Assembly (NCBI GenBank): GCA_033239005.1
Contig: BSQZ01000079.1
Location: 795,001-859,000 of the forward strand
Length of the DNA: 64,000 nucleotides
Direction of reading: 5' to 3'
DNA from: Lamellibrachia satsuma
Taxonomy: Eukaryota; Annelida; Polychaeta; Sabellida; Siboglinidae
A program made the translations under genes and the position numbers. Below the pieces are notes generated by a model that made no database searches, was not told the origin of the DNA, and worked only from the letters and a program-made list of their open reading frames with translations. Shown here one piece after another: positions 46,330 through 57,889 of this stretch (position 1 is its first letter; every line of letters starts with the position of its first letter).

Positions 46330-49190
46330 GCAGGGGGAACTGACAGGGAAAACTCAAAGGAGTACTACTACAAATACACATCCAAAGAAATGTTCACCAA
46401 TAATTTCAGACAATGAACTTAAATGTGTATGCTTAAATGCCAGGAGCATAGTAAATAAAAAAAGTGAGTTAGACATTATGGTAGCAGATATTGATCCTCA
46501 TGTAATAGGCATCACAGAATCATGGGCAAATGAAGATATAGTAGATGCTGAGTTAGCACTGACAGGCTATGTAATGTTTAGGAAGGATAGACGAGAAAGA
46601 AGGGGAGGTGGAGTAATTTTGTATATTAAAGAATCTATCCAAGCATATGAAATTACACTGAAAAGTGAAGCAGATAGTGTGGAAGCAATTTGGTGTAACA
46701 TAGTTACCAGGAACTCAACATTAACAATAGGAGTAGTTTATCGTAGTCCTAACATAGGACAAGAGGAAGATGTAAAATTACAAAAGGCGATAAGGGAGGT
46801 GAGCAAGGGAGAATGTGTTATAATGGGTGATTTTAACCATGGCCATATACAATGGGAATCATTAGAGAGTGCTGGAGGTGACGACCATCAGTTTCTACTT
46901 CTAACACAGGATTGTTTCCTTACTCAACATGTCTTGGAACCAACCAGAGGTGGGAATGTGTTAGATTTAATTTTGTCTTCTCAAAATGAATTAGTTGACA
47001 ATGTTAAAGTACACGAACCTTTGGGTTCAAGTGACCATAACCAAATCCATTTTAATATAAAAGTAAAAACAGGGAATACATATAAAAAACAATGGAGGAG
47101 GAATTTCAACAAAGGCAGATATAAAGTGATGAGAACATATCTAGCAAATATAGATTGGAATAATTTGCTGAAGAACAAGACAGCAACAGAATGCTGGACT
47201 TGTTTAAAATATGAGATTGAGGGCATTATTGAGAAATTTATTCCATTAAGAAAACAAGGAAAAGATCCAGGAAAAACACCTGTCAAAAGAAGCTATTAGA
47301 AAAATTGCTCACAAACAGATGCTGTGGAAGGTCTATAAACACACTGGAAATGTAGAAGACTACACCAACTACAAAGAGGCACTTAACCTAGCTACTACTG
47401 AAATTAGAAAATCTAAAAGAACCTTTGAACAAAAATTGGCAGGTAATATAAAAAATGACAGCAAGAGTTTCTATGCTTATGTAAGGAGTAAACAGAAAGT
47501 TCGAGATAAGGTCGGACCACTGGAAAGCAACAGTGAAAACATAATTTCAGATGGGTTCCAAATGGCAGAGGTCCTGAATGAGTATTTCAGCTGAGTTTTT
47601 ACCACAGAAGATATCAGCTCACTTCCAGTTCCATTGACTAAATTTGAGGGCAATACATCAGAATATTTAGGGCAGTTATTTGTAACTCCTGAAATGATAG
47701 CAAAGAAAATTAAGAAGATGAAAGATAATAAATCACCTGGAGTTGATGGGATACCACCAAAATTGCTAAAGGAAATTGTTGATCAAATTAGTACACCATT
47801 TGCAAACTTATTTAACTTGTCACTAGAAGAAGGAATAGTTCCTTCAGAATGGAAAGAAGCAAACATTACGCCGCTGTTTAAGAAGGGATCGAGGAAGAAG
47901 CCAGAAAATTACAGACCAGTGAGTTTAACATCAGTTGTATGTAAATTACTTGAAACATTAATTAGAGACCACATGGTGGAATTTCTCATAAAACATAAAT
48001 TAATAAATACATCTCAACATGGATTCCTAAAAGCAAGGTCGTGTCTAACCAATCTCTTATGTTTTTTAGAGGAAATTACAAAGTGGGTAGATCACGGGTC
48101 ACCAGTGGATGTTGTCTACTTAGATTTTCAGAAAGCTTTCGATAAAGTGCCACATCAAAGATTGTTACTTAAACTAAAAGCCCATGGTATAGGCAATGAT
48201 GTAATCAACTGGATAGAAAAGTGGCTTACACACAGAAGACAGAGAGTAATAGTAGATGGTAAGATTTCAAACTGGAAATCTGTTTTGAGTGGGGTACCAC
48301 AGGGATCAGTGTTAGGCCCTATACTGTTTTTAATATATATAAATGATTTGGAGGATGACATATCTAGCAAAGTACTCAAATTTGCAGATGACACAAAAGT
48401 ATTCAGAAAGGTTACTAATGATACAGATAAACAAAGTTTACAGGATGATCTAGAAAAATTTGTTAAATGGTCAGAAAAATGGCAAATGTTATTCAATTTT
48501 GGGAAGTGTAAATGTATACACATAGGACATGGAAATGTGGACGAGGAATATAAAATGGGGGATGCTGTACTAGGTAGAACCACACAAGAAAAGGATTTAG
48601 GAGTAACATTTAATGCTGACATGAAAGTTTCAGAGCAATGTGGGATTGCTGCTTCGAAAGGAAATCAAATTCTAGGCCTAATTAGGAGAACTATCACGTA
48701 TAAGGAGAAACATCTAATTGTACCCCTGTACAAAGCAATAGTTAGACCACATTTGGAATATTGTATTCAAGCACGGAGGCCATATCGTAAAAAAGACATA
48801 GATAAGCTAGAAAGAATACAACGAAGAGCAACTAAGATGATTCCAGAATTAAGAGACCTTAGTTACGAAAGTCGCTTATTACAATGTGGTTTGACAACAC
48901 TAGAGACCAGGAGACTAAGAGGAGACCAAATAGAAGTGTTTAAAATAGTGAACGGTTATGAGGATGTTGATAGGAACATGTTCTTCAAACTTAAAGAAGG
49001 CAGTAGAACCAGAGGACACAAAGCAGCATTAGTTAAGGAACAGTGTAGGTTGGACATGAGAAAGTACTCTTTCTCACAGAGGGTGATAAGTGAATGGAAC
49101 AAACTGCCAAATGATTGTGTTAATGCTAATAGTGTGAATATGTTTAAAAATAGAATTGACAGATATCTGATAAGGGCGGGCTACACATAG
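46330..49190 (+). pseudogene. CR1 LINE ORF2: endonuclease and reverse transcriptase, two breaks
   Basis: The endonuclease (46410-47299) has LNARSIVNK, the catalytic GITESWAN, VIMGDFNHG and SSDHNQIHF. The RT (47634-49190) has KKMKDNKSPGVDGIPPKLL, LDFQKAFDKVPH, GVPQGSVLGPILFLIYINDL and KFADDTK, followed by the conserved C-terminal region. Two defects are seen: a one-base frameshift near 47285-47300, and a TGA nonsense codon at 47592-47594 in the frame shared by 47319-47594 and 47634-49190. The ORF2 frame is already open upstream of the first Met (46478), overlapping the end of ORF1. The true start is therefore not this Met, and coupled or non-standard initiation is possible. Confidence 0.9.
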
Positions 49191-49361
49191 ATGAGAAAAT
49201 TGTTGGACTCTCGATAAGCCAATGGCTTCCTTGTCCACTTGCCATCTGGAACTTGTTGTTCGAGATGGCAATCTTGTTAAATCTAAGGATAGGATGTGTG
49301 TACAGTCTCGGACCTTGTATTCGTATGAACGCTATTTTCCGGTAAACTCGAGTACATATTG

Positions 49362-49365
<4 letters not shown>

Positions 49366-49430
<65 letters not shown>
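49366..49430. repeat. (AT)n microsatellite
   Basis: An AT dinucleotide run of about 65 bp lies just beyond the CR1 tail. Confidence 0.98.
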
Positions 49431-49434
<4 letters not shown>

Positions 49435-49764
49435 GAAAGATATTTATTATAATATAATTATGGTTGTTGATGTTACAAATATATATTGTAATATATAAAA
49501 GTGAGAAAGATATGTATTACAATATATATGGTTGTTGATGTTACAAGTGCATATTGTTTCATTGTTTATGTAGTAAAACTATTCATACGTGTTATAGTCT
49601 CTTATATCTATCGTGTATATTTGCCATAGTATTTGTAGATAGTTGGAACCCACAAACGAAGAAAGTCACGTCGGCCCATCCACCGTTATTTATTCACCCC
49701 AAGACAAAAGAACTTTATCACATTTTAATAAAAAAAAAAATCGTGCCACCTACTTACTATGTAT

Positions 49765-49865
49765 TTTGTCGTTTTTAGCTATGTATGTAACACGCTCAGC
49801 TATGGAGCAACGCTTTTAAATATGCGTATAACATGTTTAGCTATGTAGTAATGCTTTTGTGACAT
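49765..49865. repeat. TAGCTATGT repeat field, segment 4
   Basis: The TTTTTAGCTATGTATGTAAC and TTTAGCTATGTAGTAATGC units reappear here, 8.35 kb after they stopped at 41410. The best explanation is that the intervening DNA was inserted into one field. Confidence 0.75.
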
Positions 49866-50169
49866 TTCGTTTTGTCATTTTCTTTAAATATTTGACATGA
49901 TGCTGTCATTTTGTTTAATTTTGTAACATGTTTGTGTCATTTTCTTTAAATGTGTGTCATTTTGGTCATCCTAAACAACAACAGGAAGTCGTGGTGCTTT
50001 AAAGCAGTGTTCCAAGTGCAGCAATGCCTTGCTGGCAGTTAGTGATAACACTACATCTCCCTTTTCTTGGTCGATGAGATGTTTACTAAATCATAATCTA
50101 ACAATGGGGCAGAGGTACATGACTCCAGAATACTGTCTTTACCACAGTACTTCCCATTACACGAATCAT

Positions 50170-51063
50170 AAGTTCAAACGACTTGGCGGATTGACAAATC
50201 TTCCCGATCTTGTTCTCGTCACGCCTGGAGACTCTTGCGTTGTCGACGGCGTTGTCGTGTCGGTACTCCGGCTAGGAGTTGCAGGAGTATTTCCTGGCAC
50301 GGGGAGGTTGCGGAGCTCGTTGTACGATTGTAACGTAGCGATCTTGATCGCGGACCCAAACGTAGCCTGGCAATAGTAGAGGTAGATCTCTTGCTCTGTC
50401 TGTGTCGGTTGTTGAACTGTCGCTGTTGACTCTCTCTATGGGCATCTTCTCTCTCCTTTGCCTTTTCTATATCTCTTGCCTGTACACCTGGCTGAAGAGT
50501 GCTTGGGATATAGGGTAGCCGAGTTCGCAGGCGGCGTCCCATCAGCAATTGGCTAGGGCTCAGACCGTTCAGTAACGGTGTCGTTCGCTGTGTCAAGAGC
50601 GCGAGGTCAGGATCGTCATTCTTCTTCAGGATCTCCTTCAGAGTTCTGACTGCTCGTTCCGCTTCGCCGTTGGCTTGCTGATATCTTAGCGAACTTGTCG
50701 TGTGCGTAAAGCCGTAAGACTTTGTAAACTGAGCGAATGCTTCGGCACAAAACTGCTGTCTGTTATCAGACATAATGACGTCCGGGATGCCATGTGTGGC
50801 GAAGACTTCTTTCATTACCGCAATGGTGTGCTCGGATGTGAGACTGGTCAGCTTTCTGAACTCAACCCATCTGGAGTAGTAGTCAACAATGACTAGATAG
50901 AGCTTTCCGTTGAGCTCGAACAGATCCATTCCTACTCTCTCCCATGGACGAGAGGGGAAGGAGGCTGACATCAGATTCTCCTTGGGCTCCGGGCGGACCT
51001 TCGCACAGGTATGGCATGTTGAGACCATTTTGTATATCTCTTTAGATAGACCAGGCCACCAGA
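50170..51063 (-). pseudogene. Ty3/gypsy integrase fragment (element 3)
   Basis: On the minus strand this begins WWPGLSKEI and CHTCAKV (end of the HHCC zinc-binding region). It continues through the integrase core: GMDLFELNGKLYLVIVDYYS with the first Asp, VIMSDNRQQF with the second Asp (an Arg replaces the usual Gly after SDN), and ANGEAERAVRTLKEIL with the Glu. After SPSQLLMGRRLRTRLP the frame shifts at the C-terminal VWVRDQ segment. RT and LTRs are absent, so this is an isolated fragment of a third gypsy family, different from elements 1 and 2. Confidence 0.88.
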
Positions 51064-52915
51064 CGTGTTATAATATTATAGTCGTGTTATAATATTGTGT
51101 AAACCAAATTATTTAAAAACTTTACCACACTGGTTATTTTATCGTAGTCGTTTTAAAATATAATATAAATTTAATTATTCTAACAACATGACCGTCCTGG
51201 TAGTTTTGTCATAATCATGTCATAATAGCATAAACTAAACTATTCTAACAAGATGACCGCCCTGATCGTCTTAATGGTATTCATGTTATAATATTATAAA
51301 CTAAATCATTCTTACAATTTGGCCACCTTGGTGGTCTTAATCGTAGTCGTGTTATAATACTATCAACTAAACTATTCTAACAACTTGACCGCCCTGGTCG
51401 TCTGTATCGAAGTCATAATCATGTTAGTATAAACTAAGTTATTCTAACAACTTGACCGCCCTGGTCGCCTTTATCGTAGTCGTGTCATAATATAAAATAA
51501 ATTAAATTATTCTAATAACTTAACCACACTGGTCGTTTCATCGTAGTCATGTTATAATACTATAAACTATATTATTTTATCAATTTGACAGCCCAGGTCG
51601 TCTTTATCGTAGTCATGTTATACTAGCATAAACTAAATTATTCTAACAACTTGACGCCCCTGATCGTCTTCGTGGTATTCATGTTATAGTATATTCAATT
51701 CAATTCTTTAATTCAGACACATATACACATATAATGATACATATATAGGTCCATATAGTCAGCTAACCAAATAATGTAAAAAAAATATTTAAAAAAATAC
51801 ATACTGTATGATTACATACACAAGGTCATTATGTATATAAAGTGACTTTACCCATTGTCTCCTTATCCTTCATATATAATATCATGAACTAAATTATTCT
51901 AACAACTTGACGTCCCTGGTCGTCTTCGTGGTATTCATGTTATAATATATAATATTATGAACTAAATTTTTCTAACATCTTGGCCAACTTGGACGTCTTA
52001 ATCGTTTTCATGTTATAATATTATAAACTAAATTAATTTAACAACTTAGTCGTCCTCTTCATATTCATGTAATAATAGTATAGGTTATGCAGTTCTAAGA
52101 ACATGACAGCCCTGGTCGTATTTATGGTAGTCGTGTTATAATACTATAAACTAAATTCCTCTAACAACTTGACCCGCCTGGTCGTCTTTATTGTAGTCGT
52201 GTTATAATTGTACAAATTAAATTATTCAAATAAGTTGAATGTCTTGGTCGTCTTTATTGTAGTCATGTCGTAATGTATACACTAAATTATTTTAACAACT
52301 TGACAAGTTGACTGCCCTGGTCGTCTTAATCATAGTAGTGTAATTATAATATAAACTAAACTATTCTAACAATTTGACCACACTGGCCGTCTTTATCGTA
52401 GTCATGTCATAATATATTATGAACTAAATTATTCTAAAAACTTGACCGCCCTGGTGGTCTTTATCGCAGTCATGTTATATTATAAACTAAATTATTCTAA
52501 AAACTTGACCGCCCTGATCGTCTTTATCGCAGTCATGTTATATTATAAACTAAATTATTCTAACAACTTGACCGCCCTGATCGTCTTTATCGCAGTCATG
52601 TTATATTATAAACTAAATTATTCTAAAAACTTGACCGCCCTGATCGTCTTTATCGCAGTCATGTTATATTATAAACTAAATTATTCTAACAACTTGGCCA
52701 CCTTGGTCGTCTTTATCGTATTCATGTTATAATGTTATAAACTAAATTATTCGAACAACTTGGCCACCTTGGTCGTCTTAATCGTAGTCATAATAATTAT
52801 AATATAGTATAAACTAAGTTATTCTAACAACTTGACTGCCCTGGTCGTGTTCATCGTAGTCGTGTTATAATATAGTATAAACTATACAATTCTAACAACT
52901 CGACCGTCCAAATGT
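51060..52915. repeat. 63-bp minisatellite array, about 27 copies, with an internal interruption
   Basis: The unit is of the form TAAACTAAATTATTCTAACA then ACTTGACCGCCCTGGTCGTC and TTTATCGTAGTCATGTTATA. The four copies at 52440-52690 are almost identical with a period of 63 bp, while the others are diverged. A segment of about 180 bp (51695-51875) is unrelated and interrupts the array. The 96-codon open frame on plus at 52442-52732 is an artefact of the 63-bp (3 x 21) period. Confidence 0.92.
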
Positions 52916-53084
52916 GTGATGAACCACATTTTATTTGATTAATCTGAATGTTTCGGGGCGAATATTGTTACAATGCATGCGGAAGGAACGTAATTTTTGC
53001 TCACGTGATCCGATGAATGGCTGACCGCGATCAACTTTGTCCACATGTATTGAAACTGGTTTATCATAATAACGATCAGCAGTG

Positions 53085-53165
53085 TTATTTAAAACTACCT
53101 CCTCAATTGTTAACTTAAAACTACCTCCTCAATTGTGACTTAAAACTACCTCCTCAGTTGATTCA
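53085..53165. repeat. Short tandem repeat ACTTAAAACTACCTCCTCA (3 copies)
   Basis: Three copies of TTAAAACTACCTCCTCA(A/G)TTG lie at about 29-bp spacing. Confidence 0.9.
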
Positions 53166-53755
53166 GCCCATCGCGAATCAGGTTCGTTTATGTTCAAATG
53201 TTTAGGTTGTGAATATTTAAGTAACTTGCGCAGTCTGTTTAGTAAGAGATAAGAACCGACTCGTTAGATCGGGTAACTTGTGAAAGTATGGACAAACTTG
53301 TTACAATACATCGAGCCGGACTGTTATTGCGTTTTTCGTCGGGATCCGGTCAAAAATAATGTTAAGTTTGTTCAATGATTTCACCAAAACAAGACAGATT
53401 TGATTTTTCATGAAACAACAGACGAGCGAGAGAAAAATCCGAATTGAGGAGGAACTTTTAAACATTGACTCCATCGTCGGCTACAAGAGAAGACGACGAC
53501 ACAACGACTTGGGTGCAATACGAGATCTTTATTTCCACAGTACAACTGAAACACATCCGGCTGAGATTAGCACTGTATAAGACACATTAATTATCAAACA
53601 ATTAAAAATACATAACCTGATGACATAGTGAGCGAGTAAGTCTAAAAGTTCGTACGACATGGTTGATTGCGTCGATAAAACCGAATTTAAACTCGAACAC
53701 GAATGAATCAACTGTGTGCGCTAACGCGTGTCGATTGGCACTGTACTAAAGAATA

Positions 53756-54151
53756 TCAATAAGACCTCGGAGTAACTTCGTACGTCGTGGATAAAACATA
53801 TTTGTCAAATACTATGTATATACGATTTTGTTTCACGGCACCAAGCAGATTTCGTGATCTGATATGTACATAATCCTGTTGGCAGTTGACGTGAAAGCAC
53901 ACAGGTCTACGATACCCTGCCACGGGGAACCACCGGTCGACGTCTACCGTAGCACTGCAGCACAGCTCGGCCGGACCAAACGACGTCAACAGAACTCTGC
54001 TTTGGGGCACACAATACGAAAGTAACCAATGTGGTCGAAACGACGCCGAGCCGCTGACCACATTTGACCAGTGCATTTCGTAAGACGACACGCCACCAGC
54101 GATGCGATAATTTGCAACTAAGCGTGCATACTTCATTACAGTGTGCACCAA
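53756..54151 (-). CDS. Unidentified CpG-rich protein-like ORF
   Basis: The 131-codon minus-strand frame has a balanced, folded-protein-like composition (stretches such as SSYEMHWSNVV, LLSYCVPQSRVLLTSFG and VCFHVNCQQDYVHIRSR), and high CpG content compared with the AT-rich flanks. It ends in a normal stop at 53756. The frame upstream of Met is open only briefly, to a TAA, so it starts at a Met or at an acceptor-like TTTATTCAG near 54168. No family is recognised. Possibilities are a captured viral-type gene, a transposon gene or a host exon. Confidence 0.45.
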   Translation of the reverse strand: MVHTVMKYARLVANYRIAGGVSSYEMHWSNVVSGSASFRPHWLLSYCVPQSRVLLTSFGPAELCCSATVDVDRWFPVAGYRRPVCFHVNCQQDYVHIRSRNLLGAVKQNRIYIVFDKYVLSTTYEVTPRSY

Positions 54152-54254
54152 TGGAACATTCTGAATAAACGACGAAGATTTTAGTTATTTTGTTAACGAC
54201 GCTCCCGGCGTAAGTACGAAGTTATCGCAGCGGACGACGGGCGGACGACGCCGT

Positions 54255-54338
54255 GTCACTGTCCGGCAGAACGCGCGTGTAGCCGTGCTACATACGTCAA
54301 CGGGCGTGTAGCCGTGCTACATACGTCAACGGGCGCAC
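54255..54338. repeat. 29-bp direct duplication, CpG-rich
   Basis: CGTGTAGCCGTGCTACATAC followed by GTCAACGGG occurs twice, from 54275 and from 54304, between the two coding-like islands. Confidence 0.9.
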
Positions 54339-54467
54339 ACAACGTATTACATTACTTATTGCAAGCATAGCCTCCATCATGAAAACATTGGTATCGGTTA
54401 TTTACAAACACCCTATACGACGGACTCGCAGTCCGCCCGCCAAGCGCCTCTCGTTCGACCGCGTGTG

Positions 54468-54797
54468 TCAGCACAACTTGTACCAGCCACGGATACGGCT
54501 CACGTCTGCCGGTTCGACACACGTCTTTGGTACGAACACGTCACCGTCCTGCTCGCATATTACGTCAATAGCAGTCCCGTGCCCGACAATGAGATCAACA
54601 CCATTCACCAGACGTAGCCAAAGTCTAGTTGGCGCCCTCCAGCCTCGCTACCACAGACTACCTGATCACAATGTGCTGCCTCGACACCATCAGTAAACAC
54701 GAGGGTGGCCCCCATAGCTCCCGATCCGACCCACTTTATCGTTGTCACCAGCGGTTCAGTTTCTTCTTGACGTGATTTCGTTTCGCGTGAATTGCGG
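54468..54797 (-). pseudogene. Unidentified CpG-rich coding-like segment with a frameshift
   Basis: On the minus strand one frame (to the stop at 54605) reads TTIKWVGSGAMGATLVFTDG and about 30 more residues. A second frame, overlapping by a few codons, reads LVNGVDLIVGHGTAIDVICE and continues to a stop at 54468. The two look like parts of one protein split by a single-base frameshift. Strand, spacing and composition match the ORF at 53756-54151, so both may come from the same source. No family was recognised. Confidence 0.4.
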
Positions 54798-54799
54798 AC

Positions 54800-55190
54800 T
54801 ATTTATTTAGGCATCAGTATTAATACGCGTAACCAATGACATCTTTTTGTACTCAGGGACAATAGTGTTAATCACGAAGAACTACTACGTTCGTCAAAAA
54901 AGGTCCCAATGAAATAACTAAACAATGTGCACAATTTATTAAATGTGCTCATTTGCTTAGTTATAATCGAAACCACGAATGAAGTCAGAATATGGTGGTA
55001 AAACTTCTACAGTAAAAAAAACGGCAGTGGGCTACGGCTACGTAATTACGGCCAGGCATATCGTTTAGGTTTACGGCCAGGCACATCGTTTAGGATTCAA
55101 AACACAGCCCGGAAGAAACTGGATCGCGACTTAGTGACAATGAAACCAGACAAGGTGCAATTGTTTCAAGTCCTGTTCACATATTGTATC
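54800..55190. other. Non-coding
   Basis: A TTACGGCCAGGCA(T/C)ATCGTTTAGG segment is duplicated (55047 and 55071). Nothing else was recognised. Confidence 0.5.
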
Positions 55191-55199
55191 ACAACCGTA

Positions 55200-55490
55200 T
55201 CTGACCACATATAAACTGTACACACTGCACTGATACGTGCACAAACTGTACACGCACACATGCACAAACTGAACAGAGCACAGACGCGTGCACAAATTAT
55301 ACACACACAGCACTGGTACGTGCACAAATTGTACACATTGAGCAGTGACACGCACACAAACTGTATACACACCACTGATGCGTGCACAAACTGTACACAC
55401 AGCACTGACACGTGTACAAACTATACACACAGCACTGACACGTGCACAAATACGGCACAAACTGTACATAGGGCACTGACACGCGCACGT
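55200..55490. repeat. 30-bp minisatellite (GTGCACAAACTGTACACACA), about 10 copies
   Basis: The unit is about 30 bp with GCACTGACACGTGCACAAAC and ACACACA variants. Cys/Val/Thr-rich frames on both strands are artefacts of the repeat. Confidence 0.9.
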
Positions 55491-57600
55491 AGAAGACGTC
55501 TCTCTGGTCTCGCACAGACCAGGCACCAAGTGATTATGACATTTATAATAAATAGTTGATGAGTAAATGGCACCATTGTGACCACATCCGTGATGCACAA
55601 ACAGTTCAATCCGTCGACGTTTTAAGCATTTAACACAACTCTTACTACTAACACATGCATTTAACTACAAAACACTCAATTTGACGTCTATTATTAATAC
55701 TCTGCAAACACACATGGTTGTGGAGCCGTCATGGCTGCGGAACCGTCACGGTTGTGACAGATGATTCTCTTCACAGAGCAAACACACCAAACGTTAGGAG
55801 TTAGCATAAGGGTTCTTTGTCCAATTCGTTTTTACTGCTCAATGAAACATCGACACACGAGCGTAGTGCAGTCTATGACAGTTTGACCGGCTCCACACCG
55901 GTGACTTGCTCCACACGGGTGACTTGCTCCACACCGGTGAGCGTGAACCTCCCACCCACAAAGGAGAGCCAGGGACGTAGTGAGTGCGCAGTACAAATAT
56001 AATTCGCACCAGTTATATACATATATGATCATCCCTTTAATCCCTTCCTGGCATTAGTTTTGCTTTGGAACATTGCAAAATCATCAATGAAAACATACAT
56101 GTTGAAAAATTTCATGATGGAGCATGAACCTAGGACCCCTAAATAAAAACAGGCGCATCCTCCTTGGCCCTCCCCTGACTACGTCCGTCACTACACATGT
56201 CACCCTCACAACATACAGCAAATATATGACAATCATGTAACTCTAGAAATCAATGCAGCTGACCATCACAGGAAGGTCTCACCTAAGTCTACACGTCTCA
56301 ACTCCCCATAAATACACATGTATATATACACACACGAGAGCAGGTAAAAACGCCCCAATAATAATAAGTATCGACAGTCTGCACTGGCAACAGAGAAGTG
56401 CCGACTGACTGCTGCTGCCATTTGGGGAATTAAAACTCTCAATGAAAGCACTTTTGACCAGTAACACAGACATACAAATAAGACAAATTTACATTTATAC
56501 AATTTTATATTAAATATATAATGCATGCATACAGTTATATCTGGCAATGCTGCCGAGTTGGGCTTTTCTTTGTTGGCAAATCCAATACCACAGTACCACA
56601 GTGGCACAGTGGCACTTCCATAGTTTCATTCAGTTACATGCAGTGGAGAAATCAACCTTAACTTTGTACCACAAAGAACGGTAACAATCTGAATCAGTCT
56701 TTGAACTTTGAAGAATATTTTGGCCACACTTGCACACTGGATGGATGGATTAAAGTGAACGACAGCAAAACAAATGTCATTAAGAGCTATGAGTTTGCAG
56801 TCGAAAATGAAGTGTTTTGCTAATAATTTATTAAAAGAAGTTTCATAATTGATATGGCTATCATAAAGCTTAAATTCCATATTTAAACCATCCAGTGATT
56901 GTGTGTGTGATGTTGGTCAACACAAAAGTAATAATCTCCAATGTGGAACACATAGTTCCTTTCAGGGACAACCTCAAATGGTTATACAAGCCATGTCTCC
57001 TGTAACGTGACGCCATCTGTGGATACTGTTACAGAAGCCAACTATGAAGAAATGCGAGATCACAAGACAAGAGAATCAAACAGACAATCAACACATGGCC
57101 CTAACAATCCGCTCTAACCCCGACCACTGTGAGCAGCAGACTAGTGGGGCAGTCTGCAGGAGCAGCTATACACACCCACACTAGATATGATACAACATAC
57201 ACACAATATCACCCTGTTTAGGTTGCTGCTAATGTGTGGCCAGTGTCTTAAAGCAAACGTCACACAAAGTGACAACGTCACAAGAAGTGACAGCAACCAT
57301 CCAAACAGGAGAACGCCCAGCAGGGGATACAGATATCACTGCTCAGTGACAATACTGTCTCAACTCGGTGACAATCACAACCTTATCTTGGTCTGTCTAA
57401 TGGCACAGTGGAGGAATTGCAGTTTCTTATCAATAATTTACATTAACTTATAAATGCTGGAATGCCCAACAGAATACCACACACACACACGGCCCAAGGC
57501 ACTAGAGTTACATACGACTTAAGATGGCTCCAACTATAGCCTTATTTGAACTCTGAAGAGCCAACCATTTGTGAGAGACGACTTATAGTAAACAGAGACA
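55491..57600. other. Non-coding with one small array
   Basis: Near 55888-55940 an 18-bp unit (CTCCACAC(C/G)GGTGACTTG) is repeated three times. No gene was recognised in the rest. Minus frames at 56266-56607 and 56626-56880 have no known motif. Confidence 0.45.
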
Positions 57601-57601
57601 T

Positions 57602-57876
57602 GAGTCGAGTCTGCCAGTTAGCAGGTGTAGCGGCTCATGAGTCGAGTCTGCCAGCTAGCAGGTGTAGCGGCTCATGAGTCGAGTCTGCCAGCTAGCAGGT
57701 GTAGCAGCTCATGAGTCGAGTCTGCCAGCTAGCAGGTGTAGCGGCTCACGAGTCGAGTCTGCCAGCTAGCAGGTGTAGCGGCTCACAAGTCGAGTCTGCC
57801 AGCTAGCAGGTGCAGCGGCTCATAAGTCGAGTCTGCCAGCTAGCAGGTGTAGCGGCTCACGAGCGAGTCGAGTCTG
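57602..57876. repeat. 37-bp minisatellite, about 7 copies
   Basis: The unit is GAGTCGAGTCTGCCAGCTAG followed by CAGGTGTAGCGGCTCAT. Starts step by 37 (57602, 57639 and so on) with few substitutions, so it is a young array. Confidence 0.96.
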
Positions 57877-57889
57877 CCGTGTAGGGGTT

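Larger units (their letters stand above)
44640..49285 (+). mobile_element. CR1-type LINE, nearly full length
   Basis: The element carries a 5' UTR with tandem monomers (about 44640-45275), ORF1 (45276-46325), ORF2 (endonuclease and RT, 46330-49190) and a 3' UTR with the hairpin (TTGCCATC...GAGATGGCAA) and the ATCTTGTTAA tail ending near 49285. It matches the truncated copies at 11621 and 26163 and the tail fragment at 2393. The 5' limit is an estimate. It lies in the block that interrupts the TAGCTATGT field. Confidence 0.88.

Noticed and set aside
55131..55609. Cys/Val-rich minus-strand frames resembling a cysteine-rich peptide
   Set aside because: They coincide with a 30-bp ACACA-rich minisatellite.
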